A stretch of 64,000 nt of DNA from Winogradskyella eckloniae (GTDB taxonomy: Bacteria; Bacteroidota; Bacteroidia; Flavobacteriales; Flavobacteriaceae), in assembly GCF_013249045.1 (NCBI RefSeq), contig NZ_JABRWP010000004.1:186001-250000 (forward strand), in the 5' to 3' direction. Under the pieces are notes generated by a model. The model saw only the letters and a program-made list of their open reading frames with translations. It did not search any database and was not told the origin of the DNA. Both the position numbers and the translations under genes were made by a program. This document shows positions 8,876 through 18,077 of this stretch, in pieces; within the stretch, counting starts at the first letter, position 1, and every line of letters starts with the position of its first letter.

Positions 8876-8919
8876 TAGATTATTGATTTATATTTTTTTT
8901 CATAAATTGTTGATTGAAA

Positions 8920-8937
8920 TGGCATTTTATCGTGCCA
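8920..8937. repeat. Inverted repeat TGGCA-N8-TGCCA upstream of a membrane protein gene
   Basis: Perfect 5-base arms with 8 bases between, centred about 35 bases before the start of the gene at 8964 and 60 bases after the CRP-like palindrome. It may be a second operator; the arms are short. Confidence 0.3.
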
Positions 8938-8963
8938 ATTATTAATTAATTGATAATTTTATT

Positions 8964-9389
8964 ATGGTAAATAGTATAAACAAACCTCCTTTTTGGTATT
9001 GGATAGTAAGTGTATTGGCATTGTTTTGGAATGGTGCTGGTGTGATGGCTTATCTAGGAAGAGGTTTTGTAACTGACGATATGATTGCGCAATTACCAAA
9101 AGCGGAACAAGCAGAATTTCTTGTAGAATATCCGGCATGGTATACAGCAGCATTTGCATTAGCTGTATTTTGTGGCTTTTTAGGATGTATATCTTTATTA
9201 ATTAAGAAAAAATGGGCTTATGTTCTTTTTATTATATCTGCAATAGGTGCAATAATTCAACATGTATATTTATTCGTAAATGTTGATATTACTGGAGCTG
9301 CTACAATAATGCCAATTATGGTAATTGTAGTTTGCTTAGGTTTAATTTGGTTTGCAAAACAGGCCATTAAGAAATATTGGATTAACTAA
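8964..9389 (+). CDS. Conserved flavobacterial integral membrane protein
   Basis: A 141-residue protein with four hydrophobic segments (about residues 9-31, 58-80, 84-105, 112-132). Conserved-looking features are the N-terminal KPPFWYWIVSVLALFWNGAG and the loop PAWYTAAFALAVFCGFLG. I recognise this as a small membrane protein family common in Flavobacteriaceae, without a function. A CRP-type palindrome upstream suggests control by a Crp/Fnr-like regulator. It is monocistronic and ends at a shared terminator with truA. Confidence 0.75.
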   Translation: MVNSINKPPFWYWIVSVLALFWNGAGVMAYLGRGFVTDDMIAQLPKAEQAEFLVEYPAWYTAAFALAVFCGFLGCISLLIKKKWAYVLFIISAIGAIIQHVYLFVNVDITGAATIMPIMVIVVCLGLIWFAKQAIKKYWIN

Positions 9390-9413
9390 AATTTAATAAC
9401 CAACCAATTTTTT

Positions 9414-9446
9414 AAAGGTATCAGATATTGTCTGGTACCTTTTTTA
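9414..9446. terminator. Bidirectional terminator between the membrane protein gene and truA
   Basis: The arms AAGGTATCAGA and TCTGGTACCTT pair over 11 positions with one G-U pair, and the stem is followed by six T on the plus strand. It sits between convergent genes. Confidence 0.75.
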
Positions 9447-9453
9447 GTGTTTA

Positions 9454-10239
9454 TTATTGAAAATTTACAGAATGTAAAATTAAGCCAGATGCTGGTGCTA
9501 TATAATCCATTACTTCTTTACTATCTAATTGTAGTGTGCTTTCTATGTAGTCTAAAGACACCTCGCCTCTACCTAATTTAATAAGACAACCAAACATTAA
9601 TCTAATTTGGTTTCTCATAAATCCTTTACCAACGACCTTAAAGACATACGATTCTTTCGGGAAAAAATTTGCGGTATATATAGTGTTGTTTACAATTTCC
9701 GAACGTTCAATGTGTCTCACATATTCTCCTTTATCCGTTGCTCTATAGCAATAGGTTTTAAAATTATGAGTACCTTCAAATAACTTAGCGCCTTGTTTCA
9801 TTAACGCTACATCTAAAGGTTCTAATATTGTCGTTAAAATAGGTGCGCAAAATGGATGATTTTTTTGACCTTCAGAAAACACATAATGATACTCTTTTAG
9901 CTTAGAATCTTTAATAATATTAAATTTATTATCGACCTCTTTAATAGATAATGCTCTAATATCTTGTGGTAAGTTATGATTAAAGAGCGCTAAAAACTCA
10001 TCAAATTCTTTTATAGGTTCGTTATATATAAATAATTCTAAAGCGGCTTCATTAGCAGAAACCATTGCATCTGTTCTGCCTGCACCTAAAGTTTTAAACC
10101 TAACATCTTTAAGAATATATTTTAATGTTCGGTCTATCATAAGGTGTATTGTTTTTACATCTGGTTGTTTTTGCCAACCATGAAAACGATAGCCTAAATA
10201 TTGAATTTTAATGAGGTAATAATAACGTTTATCAAACAT
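9454..10239 (-). CDS. truA: TruA-family tRNA pseudouridine synthase, atypical active-site motif
   Basis: A 261-residue enzyme of the TruA family, which modifies U38-U40 in tRNA anticodon arms. Seen are the N-terminal IQYLGYRFHGWQKQP (the family YDGTxFxGWQxQ pattern), the catalytic aspartate Asp57 in GAGRTDA, and the C-terminal FLMRNQIRLMFG-like segment (GFMRNQIRLMFGCLIKLGRG). The stretch after the catalytic Asp is AMVSANEAAL, whereas most TruA proteins have GVHA. This may be a flavobacterial TruA variant or a paralogue with a changed substrate. It is monocistronic. Confidence 0.82.
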   Translation of the reverse strand: MFDKRYYYLIKIQYLGYRFHGWQKQPDVKTIHLMIDRTLKYILKDVRFKTLGAGRTDAMVSANEAALELFIYNEPIKEFDEFLALFNHNLPQDIRALSIKEVDNKFNIIKDSKLKEYHYVFSEGQKNHPFCAPILTTILEPLDVALMKQGAKLFEGTHNFKTYCYRATDKGEYVRHIERSEIVNNTIYTANFFPKESYVFKVVGKGFMRNQIRLMFGCLIKLGRGEVSLDYIESTLQLDSKEVMDYIAPASGLILHSVNFQ

Positions 10240-10330
10240 AATGACAAGAACGCTATTTTAAAGGAATTTGCAAAAATATTGACCATTTTAAAATCTAAAA
10301 CTAACAAAAAATGAAATCAAAAGACCTCAT

Positions 10331-10369
10331 AAAAAAACTACCATAATCTACGTATTGAGACTATGGTAG
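10331..10369 (-). terminator. Terminator of the 558-residue T9SS protein gene
   Basis: The 12-base arms CTACCATAATCT (10338-10349) and AGACTATGGTAG (10358-10369) pair with one G-U, and on the minus strand a run of seven T follows. It lies downstream of the stop at 10419. Confidence 0.75.
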
Positions 10370-10418
10370 CTGATAAATAGACAACAACTTAACTTAATAA
10401 TTAATAATTATTAGGGCT

Positions 10419-12095
10419 TTATTTTATAATTAATTTTTCTGAATGTCTAACATTAGTATTGTCATTTAATGCAATTACATATATACCAGGAATTAAATAT
10501 TTTACATCTAAAATTTGAGTAGTACTCTTAGAGTTTAAAGCACTTTCTAATATAAGACGACCGTTGATATCATATAATTCTGCTTTGGTATCATTATATA
10601 ATTGCCCCTTAATTTCTATAGTATCATTACTGTTATTAGAAATGATGTTTAATTCATCTAATGTTGTATTGTCAATGTTTAGTGCATCACTAGAATATCT
10701 AAGGTAAAAACGACCTGTTCCTGAAATGTCTGAATCTGTAGTGAAAACATAATCCATATCAGTTAATAAAGTTGATGTACTATTTTCAGTATCATCTAAA
10801 TATATTTCAACAGTATCAGGCATATCAGTTTCTGTAATACTAATTGTAATTTCTTGACCTTGGCTAGCATTAACACCTAAAGGAATTACAGCATCGTACA
10901 TTGAATCTGGGTTTAAAGCTTGGATAGCAAGTGCAACACCAGTGTTATCTTCTACTAAATTAGAATATAATGAAAATGCAGGTGCTGATTGTCCGTAAAC
11001 ACCAGAATCATATCCAGGATCAAAACCGCTTGTTGCGTTGCTATTAAAGTAAATTTGAGTGTCATAGTTAGAATCGTTAGAACTAGAATTTAATTTAATA
11101 AAACCATGGTGAGGTGATGTTGTTTCAGATCTTCCAGCAATAAAATCATCTGAATCTCCTGTACAACGCATAGATGATTTGAATTCTACTGTTCCTCCGC
11201 CCATTTTTGATTTTACAAAAAAGGCTTGACCAGGAGCAAGTTTTTCAATAACAGTAGGAGAATCTACAACAGCTTGGTTCCAGATTAACCATCCATCTGA
11301 TGTATCTCCATCATAACCATAAATGGCTTGATAAGCTCCAGTCTGAAATTGCGATTTATTCAAATTAAAGAATGCTTCAAAATCAACATATGAAGGATAA
11401 GGATTTCCAATTAAATTCCATTGGTAGCCAGCAGCTGCATCAGATATCGTAACATTATTAACGTCACTTGTAATTACAGAACCTGTAAATATTAAATCTC
11501 CATTATCAGTGGTAGCAGATCTATAGCCTTTACCAGATTCAATTTCAGTTAATAAATTAGACAACATATTGTAATTTGTATAAGCACCTGAAGCAGTATT
11601 AAAAGGTGCAAAAGCAACTGTTAAACCAGAAGTAGCAATATTTAAGTTTTGAAGCGCAAAAGATTCAAACAATTGACCTGATACAGGTGATGATATTAAG
11701 TCGTTTGTTCCTAATTGTTCTGTATGTCTATGGTATTTAGCAACACCAATAAAATTCCCTTCACATATAAAACTAGAATATAAAGACGATGTAGATTTTA
11801 AATTTAATAAACTTGCAGTAAGTGTAGCACCAGCATCTACAGTTAAAGCAGCTCCTGCTTTTACCGTGATTGTTGCAAATGTAGTGTTTGCAGAAATATT
11901 TAGAGTACCAGACTCAACAATAATATTGTCTATTGCCGTTATTATACCTAGTGGACTAAATATTCCATCCGTAAAGGTGTAATCAATTGGTAATGTTTTT
12001 TGAACGGCTGTAACTTCTTCCTTGATTTGGGCATTCGTTAGATTGAATAGGAAAAATGAAAATAAAGCGATTAAAGTAGTTTTTTTGAATTCCAT
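10419..12095 (-). CDS. T9SS-exported protein with type A sorting domain
   Basis: A 558-residue secreted protein with a signal peptide (KKTTLIALFSFFLFNLTNAQ) and a C-terminal type IX secretion sorting domain of about 75 residues (LYDINGRLILESAL, then a terminal KLIIK). The middle is a beta-rich region with the repeat-like phrases GYQWNLIGNPYPSYVDFEAFF and APGQAFFVKSK that are common in flavobacterial exported proteins. No catalytic domain is recognised. It is closely similar in layout to the C-terminal half of the upstream M43 protease, suggesting they are paralogues. It is probably on the cell surface. Confidence 0.85.
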   Translation of the reverse strand: MEFKKTTLIALFSFFLFNLTNAQIKEEVTAVQKTLPIDYTFTDGIFSPLGIITAIDNIIVESGTLNISANTTFATITVKAGAALTVDAGATLTASLLNLKSTSSLYSSFICEGNFIGVAKYHRHTEQLGTNDLISSPVSGQLFESFALQNLNIATSGLTVAFAPFNTASGAYTNYNMLSNLLTEIESGKGYRSATTDNGDLIFTGSVITSDVNNVTISDAAAGYQWNLIGNPYPSYVDFEAFFNLNKSQFQTGAYQAIYGYDGDTSDGWLIWNQAVVDSPTVIEKLAPGQAFFVKSKMGGGTVEFKSSMRCTGDSDDFIAGRSETTSPHHGFIKLNSSSNDSNYDTQIYFNSNATSGFDPGYDSGVYGQSAPAFSLYSNLVEDNTGVALAIQALNPDSMYDAVIPLGVNASQGQEITISITETDMPDTVEIYLDDTENSTSTLLTDMDYVFTTDSDISGTGRFYLRYSSDALNIDNTTLDELNIISNNSNDTIEIKGQLYNDTKAELYDINGRLILESALNSKSTTQILDVKYLIPGIYVIALNDNTNVRHSEKLIIK

Positions 12096-12448
12096 AATTT
12101 ATGTTTTTAGGTTAGGTTAAATTCTGAGTCAAACTTATAAAACATTCAAACACAATCGATTAAATGCTAAAAAAATCGTTTAAAAACTGTTAAAAATCGA
12201 TTAAGTTAAAATAAATGCGATAAAAAGCATATAAAACCGCCGAACGGAAAATTTGTTTTTAGACCTATTTTATGATAAATTCAAGAAAATAATGGAAATT
12301 TAGATTTTTTTAACACAAACTAGAGTCAAAAATCTAGTTTTAAGCGTTTTAAACACCAAATTGAATACCTACATTTTATGTTATTGTATTGTTTTAGAAA
12401 GATTCCTTATTAATATATAAGGTATGCACCTTAAAAATTTATAAAAAA
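12096..12448. other. Intergenic stretch between the two T9SS genes
   Basis: This AT-rich stretch must hold the promoter of the 558-residue protein gene. Two copies of ATCGATTAA (near 12154 and 12197) and an AATCGTTTAA-like copy between them are seen. No open frame, RNA gene or clear promoter could be supported. Confidence 0.4.
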
Positions 12449-12482
12449 AATAGGCTACCATATATTATATAGTAGCCTATTA
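12441..12482 (-). terminator. Terminator of the M43 protease gene
   Basis: The arms ATAGGCTAC and GTAGCCTAT are separated by an AT-rich loop, and the minus strand continues with a run of T. It lies 25 bases beyond the stop at 12507. Confidence 0.75.
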
Positions 12483-12506
12483 AAGTGTAATATGGTTTAA
12501 GTACTA

Positions 12507-15500
12507 TTACTTTAATATCAATTTTTGAAATTTAGAATTACTAGTATTAGAAACTTTAATAATATAGACTCCAGTGCTTAATGAAGAAACATCGATATAA
12601 TTAAATGTATTTGATATGTTTAAAGCTTCAGTTAAAACAAGACGCCCTTGTAAATCATATAGGTAAGCCTTTGTGTTAGACATTAATAAGCCTTCAACTA
12701 TAATTGTTTTAGGTGTTGCTGTTGTAGAGATGATTAGACTGTTTATGTCGTTATCTTTAATGTCTAATGCTTGTGTTTCATATTGAATATAAAATCTACC
12801 AATACCCGAAAGGTCTTGAGACGGTGTAAATATATAATCAGAATCATTTAACAAGGTTATTGTGTTTTCATAGGTATCATTTAAAAATACCTGTATGTCT
12901 GAAGGTAAATTTGCACTATCATCTATGGATAGTGTGAGTTGTTCATTGGCTATAGCATGAATACCAATTGGTATGATGGTATTATTTAATGCGCTATAAG
13001 GCAAGGACTGAATGGCCATTCCTAAACCTTCATCATTTTCTACTAAATTAGAGAATATACAAAACGGACTCGCATTTCCTTTATATAAAGCAGCATCATA
13101 ACCAGAATCTAATCCGCGTGTGGTCCCTTCAATAAAATACATTTCGGTAGAAGTTGTTTTAGTGTTACTCGTTAAATTTAGTTTACAAAAAGCAACATTA
13201 GTAGTTGTATTGCGTCCGGCAATAAAATCATCAGTACTTCCTGTACGTCTCATGCTGGTTGTAAAATCTACTAACCCTCCTCCAGATTTTGATTTTACAT
13301 AAAATCCTTGTCCTGGTGCAATTAGTTCAGTAATTGTTGTATTTGCTATTGTCGCTAAATTCCAAACCGTCCAACCATCTTGCGTATTACCATCATAACC
13401 ATAAATGGCTTTATAAGCAGTGCCAACTGCAAATTCATTTGAATTTTCTGTAAAAAAATCTTCAAAGTCAATATATGAAGGATATGGATTTCCTATTAGA
13501 TTCCATGCAAATCCAGCACCTGCATCTGTAATAGGCACATCTAATACATCAGAGATTATAGGTGTGCCAGAAAAAGATAGCGTACCACCATCTGTTGTTG
13601 CGGTTCTATAACCGATTCCTGGATCTATAGTAGTTAGTAAATTAGTGATTATATTATAATTCTGATATTCTCCGTCAACTGTATTATAAGGAGCAAACGC
13701 TCTTATTGCACCTAATGCAGGTAAGTTTAATAGGTTTACAGTAGCAAAGTCAGGGAAAAGTATTCCAGAAATTGGTGCAGAAATGAGATCATTGGTGCCT
13801 CCAATTTCAGAACCAACTAATGCTACATGTCTATTGTAATTGACTAATCCTGTAATTGAGCCATCCGAGATTAAACTTGAAAATTGTTGTGATGTAGAAT
13901 TTAAAGTCACAAGAGAAGCCGAAAGTGTTACACCTAAATCTATTGTAAGTGCTGCTCCAGGATTTACTGTAACATTGCTACATGTAGTATTAGCATTAAT
14001 ATTTGCAGTACCTGACTCTATTATTAAAGCGTCCGTAATATTTGAAACACCAACAGGATTCGTAGGAGACCAACCATTATTATAGGTGTAGGTGGTAAAT
14101 GAATTGGCTTCAACATATATGGAGTAATCTTCTGATTGACCATATGCTAAAGATGAATAACAAGGTGAATTATTAATAAGTCCGGGACCATATATATCAT
14201 CGACATCTGTAATTAAACGCATCCGCACATAATTACCATAAGGGATGATAGTTGGATATGTTAATGTGATTGGAACAATAGTGGCTGGAGATATGTCTTG
14301 AGAAAAATGTTGAAACTCAGCATTATCTTCAAAATCTCCATCGTTATTCCAATCTATCCACACACCTAATTGTTGAAAATTATTCGTATACATTTCTACA
14401 TTTAACGTATTAGAGACAGACGTATCTATAATAAAAGAATTAGAACAAGCAGCTAAATCAATGTTTCCACCATCATTTTGCGAATGAGATGATGCTTCGG
14501 TATTTCCATTTAATTCCACACTCAAAATACCAGAGTATACTGAGGGACTTGAGTTCACACTACAGGCTGCAGTAGGTTCAATATAGTTAGGATCTAATGG
14601 TTCTGCACCAGTTGAATTAACGATTGGAGTGCCTTCCATTATAGCTCTTGCTCTTGTTTTTTGATCATTTGTAAGGCGGTCAGAACAGCTATAATAACCC
14701 ATTATATTATTGATGGTATTATTATCTACCCAAGGTAGTCCTGTACAACTATTAATTACAGGACATGTACTTGTCTCTCTTTTGTGTGGTACAGTATCTG
14801 CACAACCGTCACTGTCTACGCCAACAACAGCATCTAATGGGCAATCATTTCCTATGCCGTCACCAATAAATGTATGATGCAGGTTTAAATAATGACCCGC
14901 TTCATGTACAACCGTACTGTTATCTCCATTAGAATTTAATCCCCAACCATTTGTGTTTCCTGGGTCGTAACCAAAAACGGATGACATCATTACTGAGCCA
15001 TGATTCGTATAATTTTCTCCATAATAATAGGCATAACCTTGATAGCCATAACCACCATTATTGTTATCCAATTCTGTCACTATCCAAATATTAAAATATT
15101 CATTTTTAGGCCAACTACTAAACGCCACAATATCCGAATAATCTGCGCCATTAGTGTTAGCAACATTAACACCGAAGTTAGAATACCCAGGAAGTGACGA
15201 CGCATCTAGTCTAATTATTCCATCCGTTGAATTACAATTAGGATCTCGTTGTGCCAAAACAAATTCAATTTCAAAATCTACCGAACTCGTTGGGATTTGA
15301 CCACGATAATAATCGTTAAGATTATCAATACTGCTATATATTTGAGCATCAGAAATATTTGAACCTACACCTTCTGCTTCTCCTAAATGTAATACATGTA
15401 TAACAACTGGTATGGTTAAAACATTGGTCATTTTAGAAAGATTTCTGTTTTTTAATGCTTCCTTTGCCCTTTCTTCAGCTAGTCTTTCTAATTCCACAAA

Positions 15501-15620
15501 ATTAGGATCCAAAAGCAATTCCTGTCTTTTAATATCTGTGGCGCACTTCTCCTGTGCATAAGTAATACTTGCCAACGAAATAGCGATTATTACGGTAAAA
15601 ATAGTTTTGCTTAATCTCAT
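12507..15620 (-). CDS. Pappalysin-type (M43) metalloprotease with GEVED domain and T9SS sorting domain
   Basis: A 1037-residue secreted protein. The order is signal peptide (to about residue 22), a catalytic M43 domain with the zinc site HEAGHYLNLHH (His239, Glu240, His243, His249) and a Met-turn NNIMGYYSCSD, then a GEVED-type beta domain (about residues 385-500, GVWIDWNNDGDFED). After that comes a beta-rich region matching the neighbouring 558-residue protein, and a C-terminal type IX sorting domain (YLYDLQGRLVLTEAL, ending FQKLILK). It is probably cleaved and anchored at, or released from, the cell surface, and may act on extracellular protein. All catalytic residues are present. Confidence 0.92.
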   Translation of the reverse strand: MRLSKTIFTVIIAISLASITYAQEKCATDIKRQELLLDPNFVELERLAEERAKEALKNRNLSKMTNVLTIPVVIHVLHLGEAEGVGSNISDAQIYSSIDNLNDYYRGQIPTSSVDFEIEFVLAQRDPNCNSTDGIIRLDASSLPGYSNFGVNVANTNGADYSDIVAFSSWPKNEYFNIWIVTELDNNNGGYGYQGYAYYYGENYTNHGSVMMSSVFGYDPGNTNGWGLNSNGDNSTVVHEAGHYLNLHHTFIGDGIGNDCPLDAVVGVDSDGCADTVPHKRETSTCPVINSCTGLPWVDNNTINNIMGYYSCSDRLTNDQKTRARAIMEGTPIVNSTGAEPLDPNYIEPTAACSVNSSPSVYSGILSVELNGNTEASSHSQNDGGNIDLAACSNSFIIDTSVSNTLNVEMYTNNFQQLGVWIDWNNDGDFEDNAEFQHFSQDISPATIVPITLTYPTIIPYGNYVRMRLITDVDDIYGPGLINNSPCYSSLAYGQSEDYSIYVEANSFTTYTYNNGWSPTNPVGVSNITDALIIESGTANINANTTCSNVTVNPGAALTIDLGVTLSASLVTLNSTSQQFSSLISDGSITGLVNYNRHVALVGSEIGGTNDLISAPISGILFPDFATVNLLNLPALGAIRAFAPYNTVDGEYQNYNIITNLLTTIDPGIGYRTATTDGGTLSFSGTPIISDVLDVPITDAGAGFAWNLIGNPYPSYIDFEDFFTENSNEFAVGTAYKAIYGYDGNTQDGWTVWNLATIANTTITELIAPGQGFYVKSKSGGGLVDFTTSMRRTGSTDDFIAGRNTTTNVAFCKLNLTSNTKTTSTEMYFIEGTTRGLDSGYDAALYKGNASPFCIFSNLVENDEGLGMAIQSLPYSALNNTIIPIGIHAIANEQLTLSIDDSANLPSDIQVFLNDTYENTITLLNDSDYIFTPSQDLSGIGRFYIQYETQALDIKDNDINSLIISTTATPKTIIVEGLLMSNTKAYLYDLQGRLVLTEALNISNTFNYIDVSSLSTGVYIIKVSNTSNSKFQKLILK

Positions 15621-15794
15621 GGTTTGATTGTAATAAGGTGTGTACCAAATTAATATGTTAGCAAAATAGGTATTTTGTCGATAATAAAATAATATGTTAA
15701 TTTTATTCTTAAAAAATTGTATAATTCTTAAAGTTATTAAATAAAAAGTAATGATATGTTAGTGAAAAACGAGCAATAACACTAAATTTTAAGA

Positions 15795-16085
15795 ATGAAG
15801 CTCGCTCTTTACTGAGGATTAGGAAAACACTCTAATAAAAGAAGGACCTTAGAGCGATTACACAAATAGAGCTCTTTTACTTATGTTAACGAAAAAACGA
15901 AAGGTTGTTCTCAAGGTGAACGTTACTGGAATAAACGCAATATGAGAATGGCATAAAATATTGCCAACCAAGTTATAGCATCCGTCGCTTAAAAAAATAT
16001 TGTCTTCGTTGGTGCGTCACACGTCATGGAACTAGAAAAAGAATTTCGTAAAAATTACCCTAAACTTAAACGTAATTCTTGCTAG
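15795..16085 (+). pseudogene. Decayed C-terminal part of a TraB/DUF5694-like protein gene
   Basis: A single frame on the plus strand reads as protein through at least three stop codons (15867, 15954, 15990). Segments include YVNEKTKG, ERYWNKRNMRMA, NIANQVIASVA, then KNIVFVGASHVMELEKEF and RKNYPKLK, ending at TAG 16083. The pattern of YWxxRNxxMAxNI followed by a GAxHV motif suggests the C-terminal half of a TraB/DUF5694-type protein; the family name is uncertain. Two of the stops fit Glu codons changed from GAA to TAA. The remaining sequence between 15621 and 16150 shows no other gene. Confidence 0.55.
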
Positions 16086-16150
16086 TGATTAATTTTATAG
16101 ATAATAATAATTAAACCTTAAAGCTGGCAGCACTCTTGAGATGTTCCAGC

Positions 16151-16753
16151 TTATTTTTTATCTCTTTGTTTTAGTATCGAAACCACATCATTCAATTTAA
16201 ACCCTTTGGCTTGCAGCAACATTAAATAATGAAACAATAGGTCCGCACTTTCTTCTAAAAACAATTGGTCATTATCATCTTTAGCTTCAATAACAACTTC
16301 AACAGCCTCTTCTCCTACTTTTTGAGCTATTTTATTAATTCCTTTTTCAAATAGAGAAGCCACATAAGATTTTTCAGAATGACCTGCTTTTATTCGAGAA
16401 GCAATTGTTTCTTCTAATTCAGATATAAATCCATACGTTTCAGTATTGGTTTCATTCCAACACGTATCTGTTCCTTTATGGCACGTTGGACCTGCAGGAC
16501 TTGCTTTTACTAATAACGCATCGCTATCACAATCTAATTTTATATCTACTAGATTTAAAACATTGCCACTCTCCTCGCCTTTTGTCCAAAGTCGCTGCTT
16601 AGACCTGCTGAAAAATGTCACTAATTTAGTGTCAATGGTTTTCTTTAACGCATCAGCATCCATATAACCTAGCATTAATATTTTGTTGGTTGCCACATCT
16701 TGAATTACTGCTGGGACTAAACCGTCTGGACTTTTATTGAAATCTACGTTCAT
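16151..16753 (-). CDS. hisIE: Bifunctional phosphoribosyl-AMP cyclohydrolase / phosphoribosyl-ATP pyrophosphatase
   Basis: A 200-residue fusion enzyme for steps 2 and 3 of histidine synthesis. The N-terminal cyclohydrolase part (residues 1-110) shows FFSRSKQRLWTKGEESGN, the metal-binding LDCDSDALL and PTCHKGTDTCW. The C-terminal pyrophosphatase part (from about 112) shows KVGEEAVEVVIEA and a DLLFHYLMLL helix. The length is normal for HisIE. It is the last gene of the his operon; the spacer to hisF is filled with repeat sequences. Confidence 0.96.
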   Translation of the reverse strand: MNVDFNKSPDGLVPAVIQDVATNKILMLGYMDADALKKTIDTKLVTFFSRSKQRLWTKGEESGNVLNLVDIKLDCDSDALLVKASPAGPTCHKGTDTCWNETNTETYGFISELEETIASRIKAGHSEKSYVASLFEKGINKIAQKVGEEAVEVVIEAKDDNDQLFLEESADLLFHYLMLLQAKGFKLNDVVSILKQRDKK

Positions 16754-16764
16754 AATATTTTTTT

Positions 16765-16820
16765 GTCATTCCTGCCTTTTTTCGACTATCGCTCAAGATA
16801 AACTGTGACCGGAATCTATT
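16765..16820. repeat. Composite repeat between hisIE and hisF
   Basis: A half copy of the ATTCCTGC-type repeat (GTCATTCCTGCC) is separated from its other half (GGAATCT) by a stretch TTCGACTATCGCTCAAGATA that resembles the TCGACTGCGCTC-type repeat found in hisA. It looks like one repeat inserted in another. Confidence 0.5.
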
Positions 16821-16840
16821 TCATTAATATTTTATTTTGT

Positions 16841-16859
16841 ATTCCTGTCTAAACAGGAT
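16841..16859. repeat. Palindromic repeat, TCCTGT/ACAGGA variant
   Basis: Arms TCCTGT (16843-16848) and ACAGGA (16853-16858), with flanking bases as in the ATTCCTG family. It lies 7 bases from the hisF stop codon. Confidence 0.5.
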
Positions 16860-16865
16860 TAACAA

Positions 16866-17621
16866 CTACAATCTCACAGGAATATCCTGTTTTTTTAATT
16901 CTTCTTTTAATTCTAATATTGGTATTTCGCCAAAATGAAACACACTTGCTGCTAATGCTGCATCTGCTTTACCTTCTTTAAAGGTATCTACAAAATGTTG
17001 AATGGTTCCTGCGCCTCCTGAAGCAATAATCGGAATATTAACCAAATCCGATAAATGTGCTAACGCTTCATTTGCAAAGCCGCCTTTTGTACCATCATGA
17101 TTCATAGAGGTAAATAAAATCTCTCCAGCACCTCGTTTTTCAACTTCCTTTGCCCAATCAAATAATCTAATGTCTGTTGGAATAGTTCCTCCTGCTAAAT
17201 GCACTATCCATTCGTCATCAACTTGTTTGGCATCAATGGCTACAACAACGCATTGACTACCGAATTTTTGGGATAACTCATTAATTAACTCTGGTCGTTT
17301 TACTGCCGATGAGTTAATAGACACCTTATCTGCGCCACAATGCAATAATGCATCTACATCTTCAATAGATGAAATTCCACCACCAACGGTAAACGGAATA
17401 TTGACTTGTTCCGCTACCTTTAAAACCATATCATGCATGGTTCTTCGGTTTTCTAAAGTGGCTGCAATATCTAAAAACACCAATTCATCTGCGCCTAAAT
17501 CTGCATATTGCTTTGCTAATACAACTGGATCGCCTGCATCTCTTAAATCTACAAAGTTGACACCTTTAACGGTTCTTCCGTTTTTGATGTCTAAACATGG
17601 TACTATTCTTTTTGTTAACAT
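16866..17621 (-). CDS. hisF: Imidazole glycerol phosphate synthase, cyclase subunit
   Basis: A 251-residue (beta-alpha)8 barrel that uses ammonia from HisH to close the imidazole ring of imidazole glycerol phosphate, releasing AICAR. The start [16 protein letters not shown] carries catalytic Asp11, and VVVAIDAKQ carries the second catalytic Asp near residue 130. Both phosphate-binding loops are present (VGGGIS, ASGGAG). The length is typical. It works with hisH, which lies upstream in the same operon but is separated by hisA, a GNAT gene and a GIY-YIG gene. Confidence 0.97.
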   Translation of the reverse strand: MLTKRIVPCLDIKNGRTVKGVNFVDLRDAGDPVVLAKQYADLGADELVFLDIAATLENRRTMHDMVLKVAEQVNIPFTVGGGISSIEDVDALLHCGADKVSINSSAVKRPELINELSQKFGSQCVVVAIDAKQVDDEWIVHLAGGTIPTDIRLFDWAKEVEKRGAGEILFTSMNHDGTKGGFANEALAHLSDLVNIPIIASGGAGTIQHFVDTFKEGKADAALAASVFHFGEIPILELKEELKKQDIPVRL

Positions 17622-17652
17622 AAGCCCATCCTAACCTTCCCAAAGGGAAGGG
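17622..17652. repeat. Palindromic repeat, CCTTCCC/GGGAAGG family, copy 1
   Basis: It begins one base upstream of the hisF start. Perfect arms CCTTCCC (17635-17641) and GGGAAGG (17645-17651) follow a conserved flank AAGCCCATCCTAA. The same flank-plus-palindrome pattern occurs at 19803 in the same orientation and at 19919 in the opposite orientation. Confidence 0.65.
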
Positions 17653-17657
17653 ATTAA

Positions 17658-18077
17658 TTATATATTAAAATTTATGTACATATCTAATCTAGAATCATCG
17701 TAATCCTTAAAAATTTCTTTAAAACCCAACTTTTCCCAAAAAGATTTAAAATTAGAATTTGGAACAAAAATTTCAATTCGTTCAACGTTTTTTGCTTTCA
17801 TTTTTTGCAATATATATTCAACAAGAATTTTACCTAATTTCTGCCCTCTTTGATTCTCTTTAATTTCAAGAACGTTAATCTTTCCAAAATTTCCGTTAAT
17901 ATCAAAAGCGCAAAAACCTAAAATAGAATCTTTTTGATTAATTAATATTAATTCCTCTTTTTTCCATGCTTTCAAGATAGAATTTAAATTTCCTGTTTTT
18001 GACTCAATTCTCATCCAATCAGCAATGTCTTCTAAATCCTGAATACTTGGATTTGTTTTAAATGAATATCCTGTCAT
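17658..18077 (-). CDS. GNAT-family N-acetyltransferase inside the his operon
   Basis: A 139-residue acetyltransferase. The acetyl-CoA binding pattern is visible as EIKENQRGQKLGKILVEYIL (Q/RxxGxG/A-like motif A), followed by the C-terminal segment SFWEKLGFKEI typical of GNAT motif B. The start at 18077 is chosen because its ATG overlaps the hisA stop as TAATG; the alternative start at 18086 would be a TTG. It has no known role in histidine synthesis, so it is probably a passenger gene; the substrate is unknown. Confidence 0.82.
   Translation of the reverse strand: MTGYSFKTNPSIQDLEDIADWMRIESKTGNLNSILKAWKKEELILINQKDSILGFCAFDINGNFGKINVLEIKENQRGQKLGKILVEYILQKMKAKNVERIEIFVPNSNFKSFWEKLGFKEIFKDYDDSRLDMYINFNI

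Noticed and set aside
16121..16152. AAGCTGG/CCAGCTT hairpin as his operon terminator
   Set aside because: The stem overlaps the hisIE stop, and the minus strand lacks a T-run after it, so it is not a convincing terminator.
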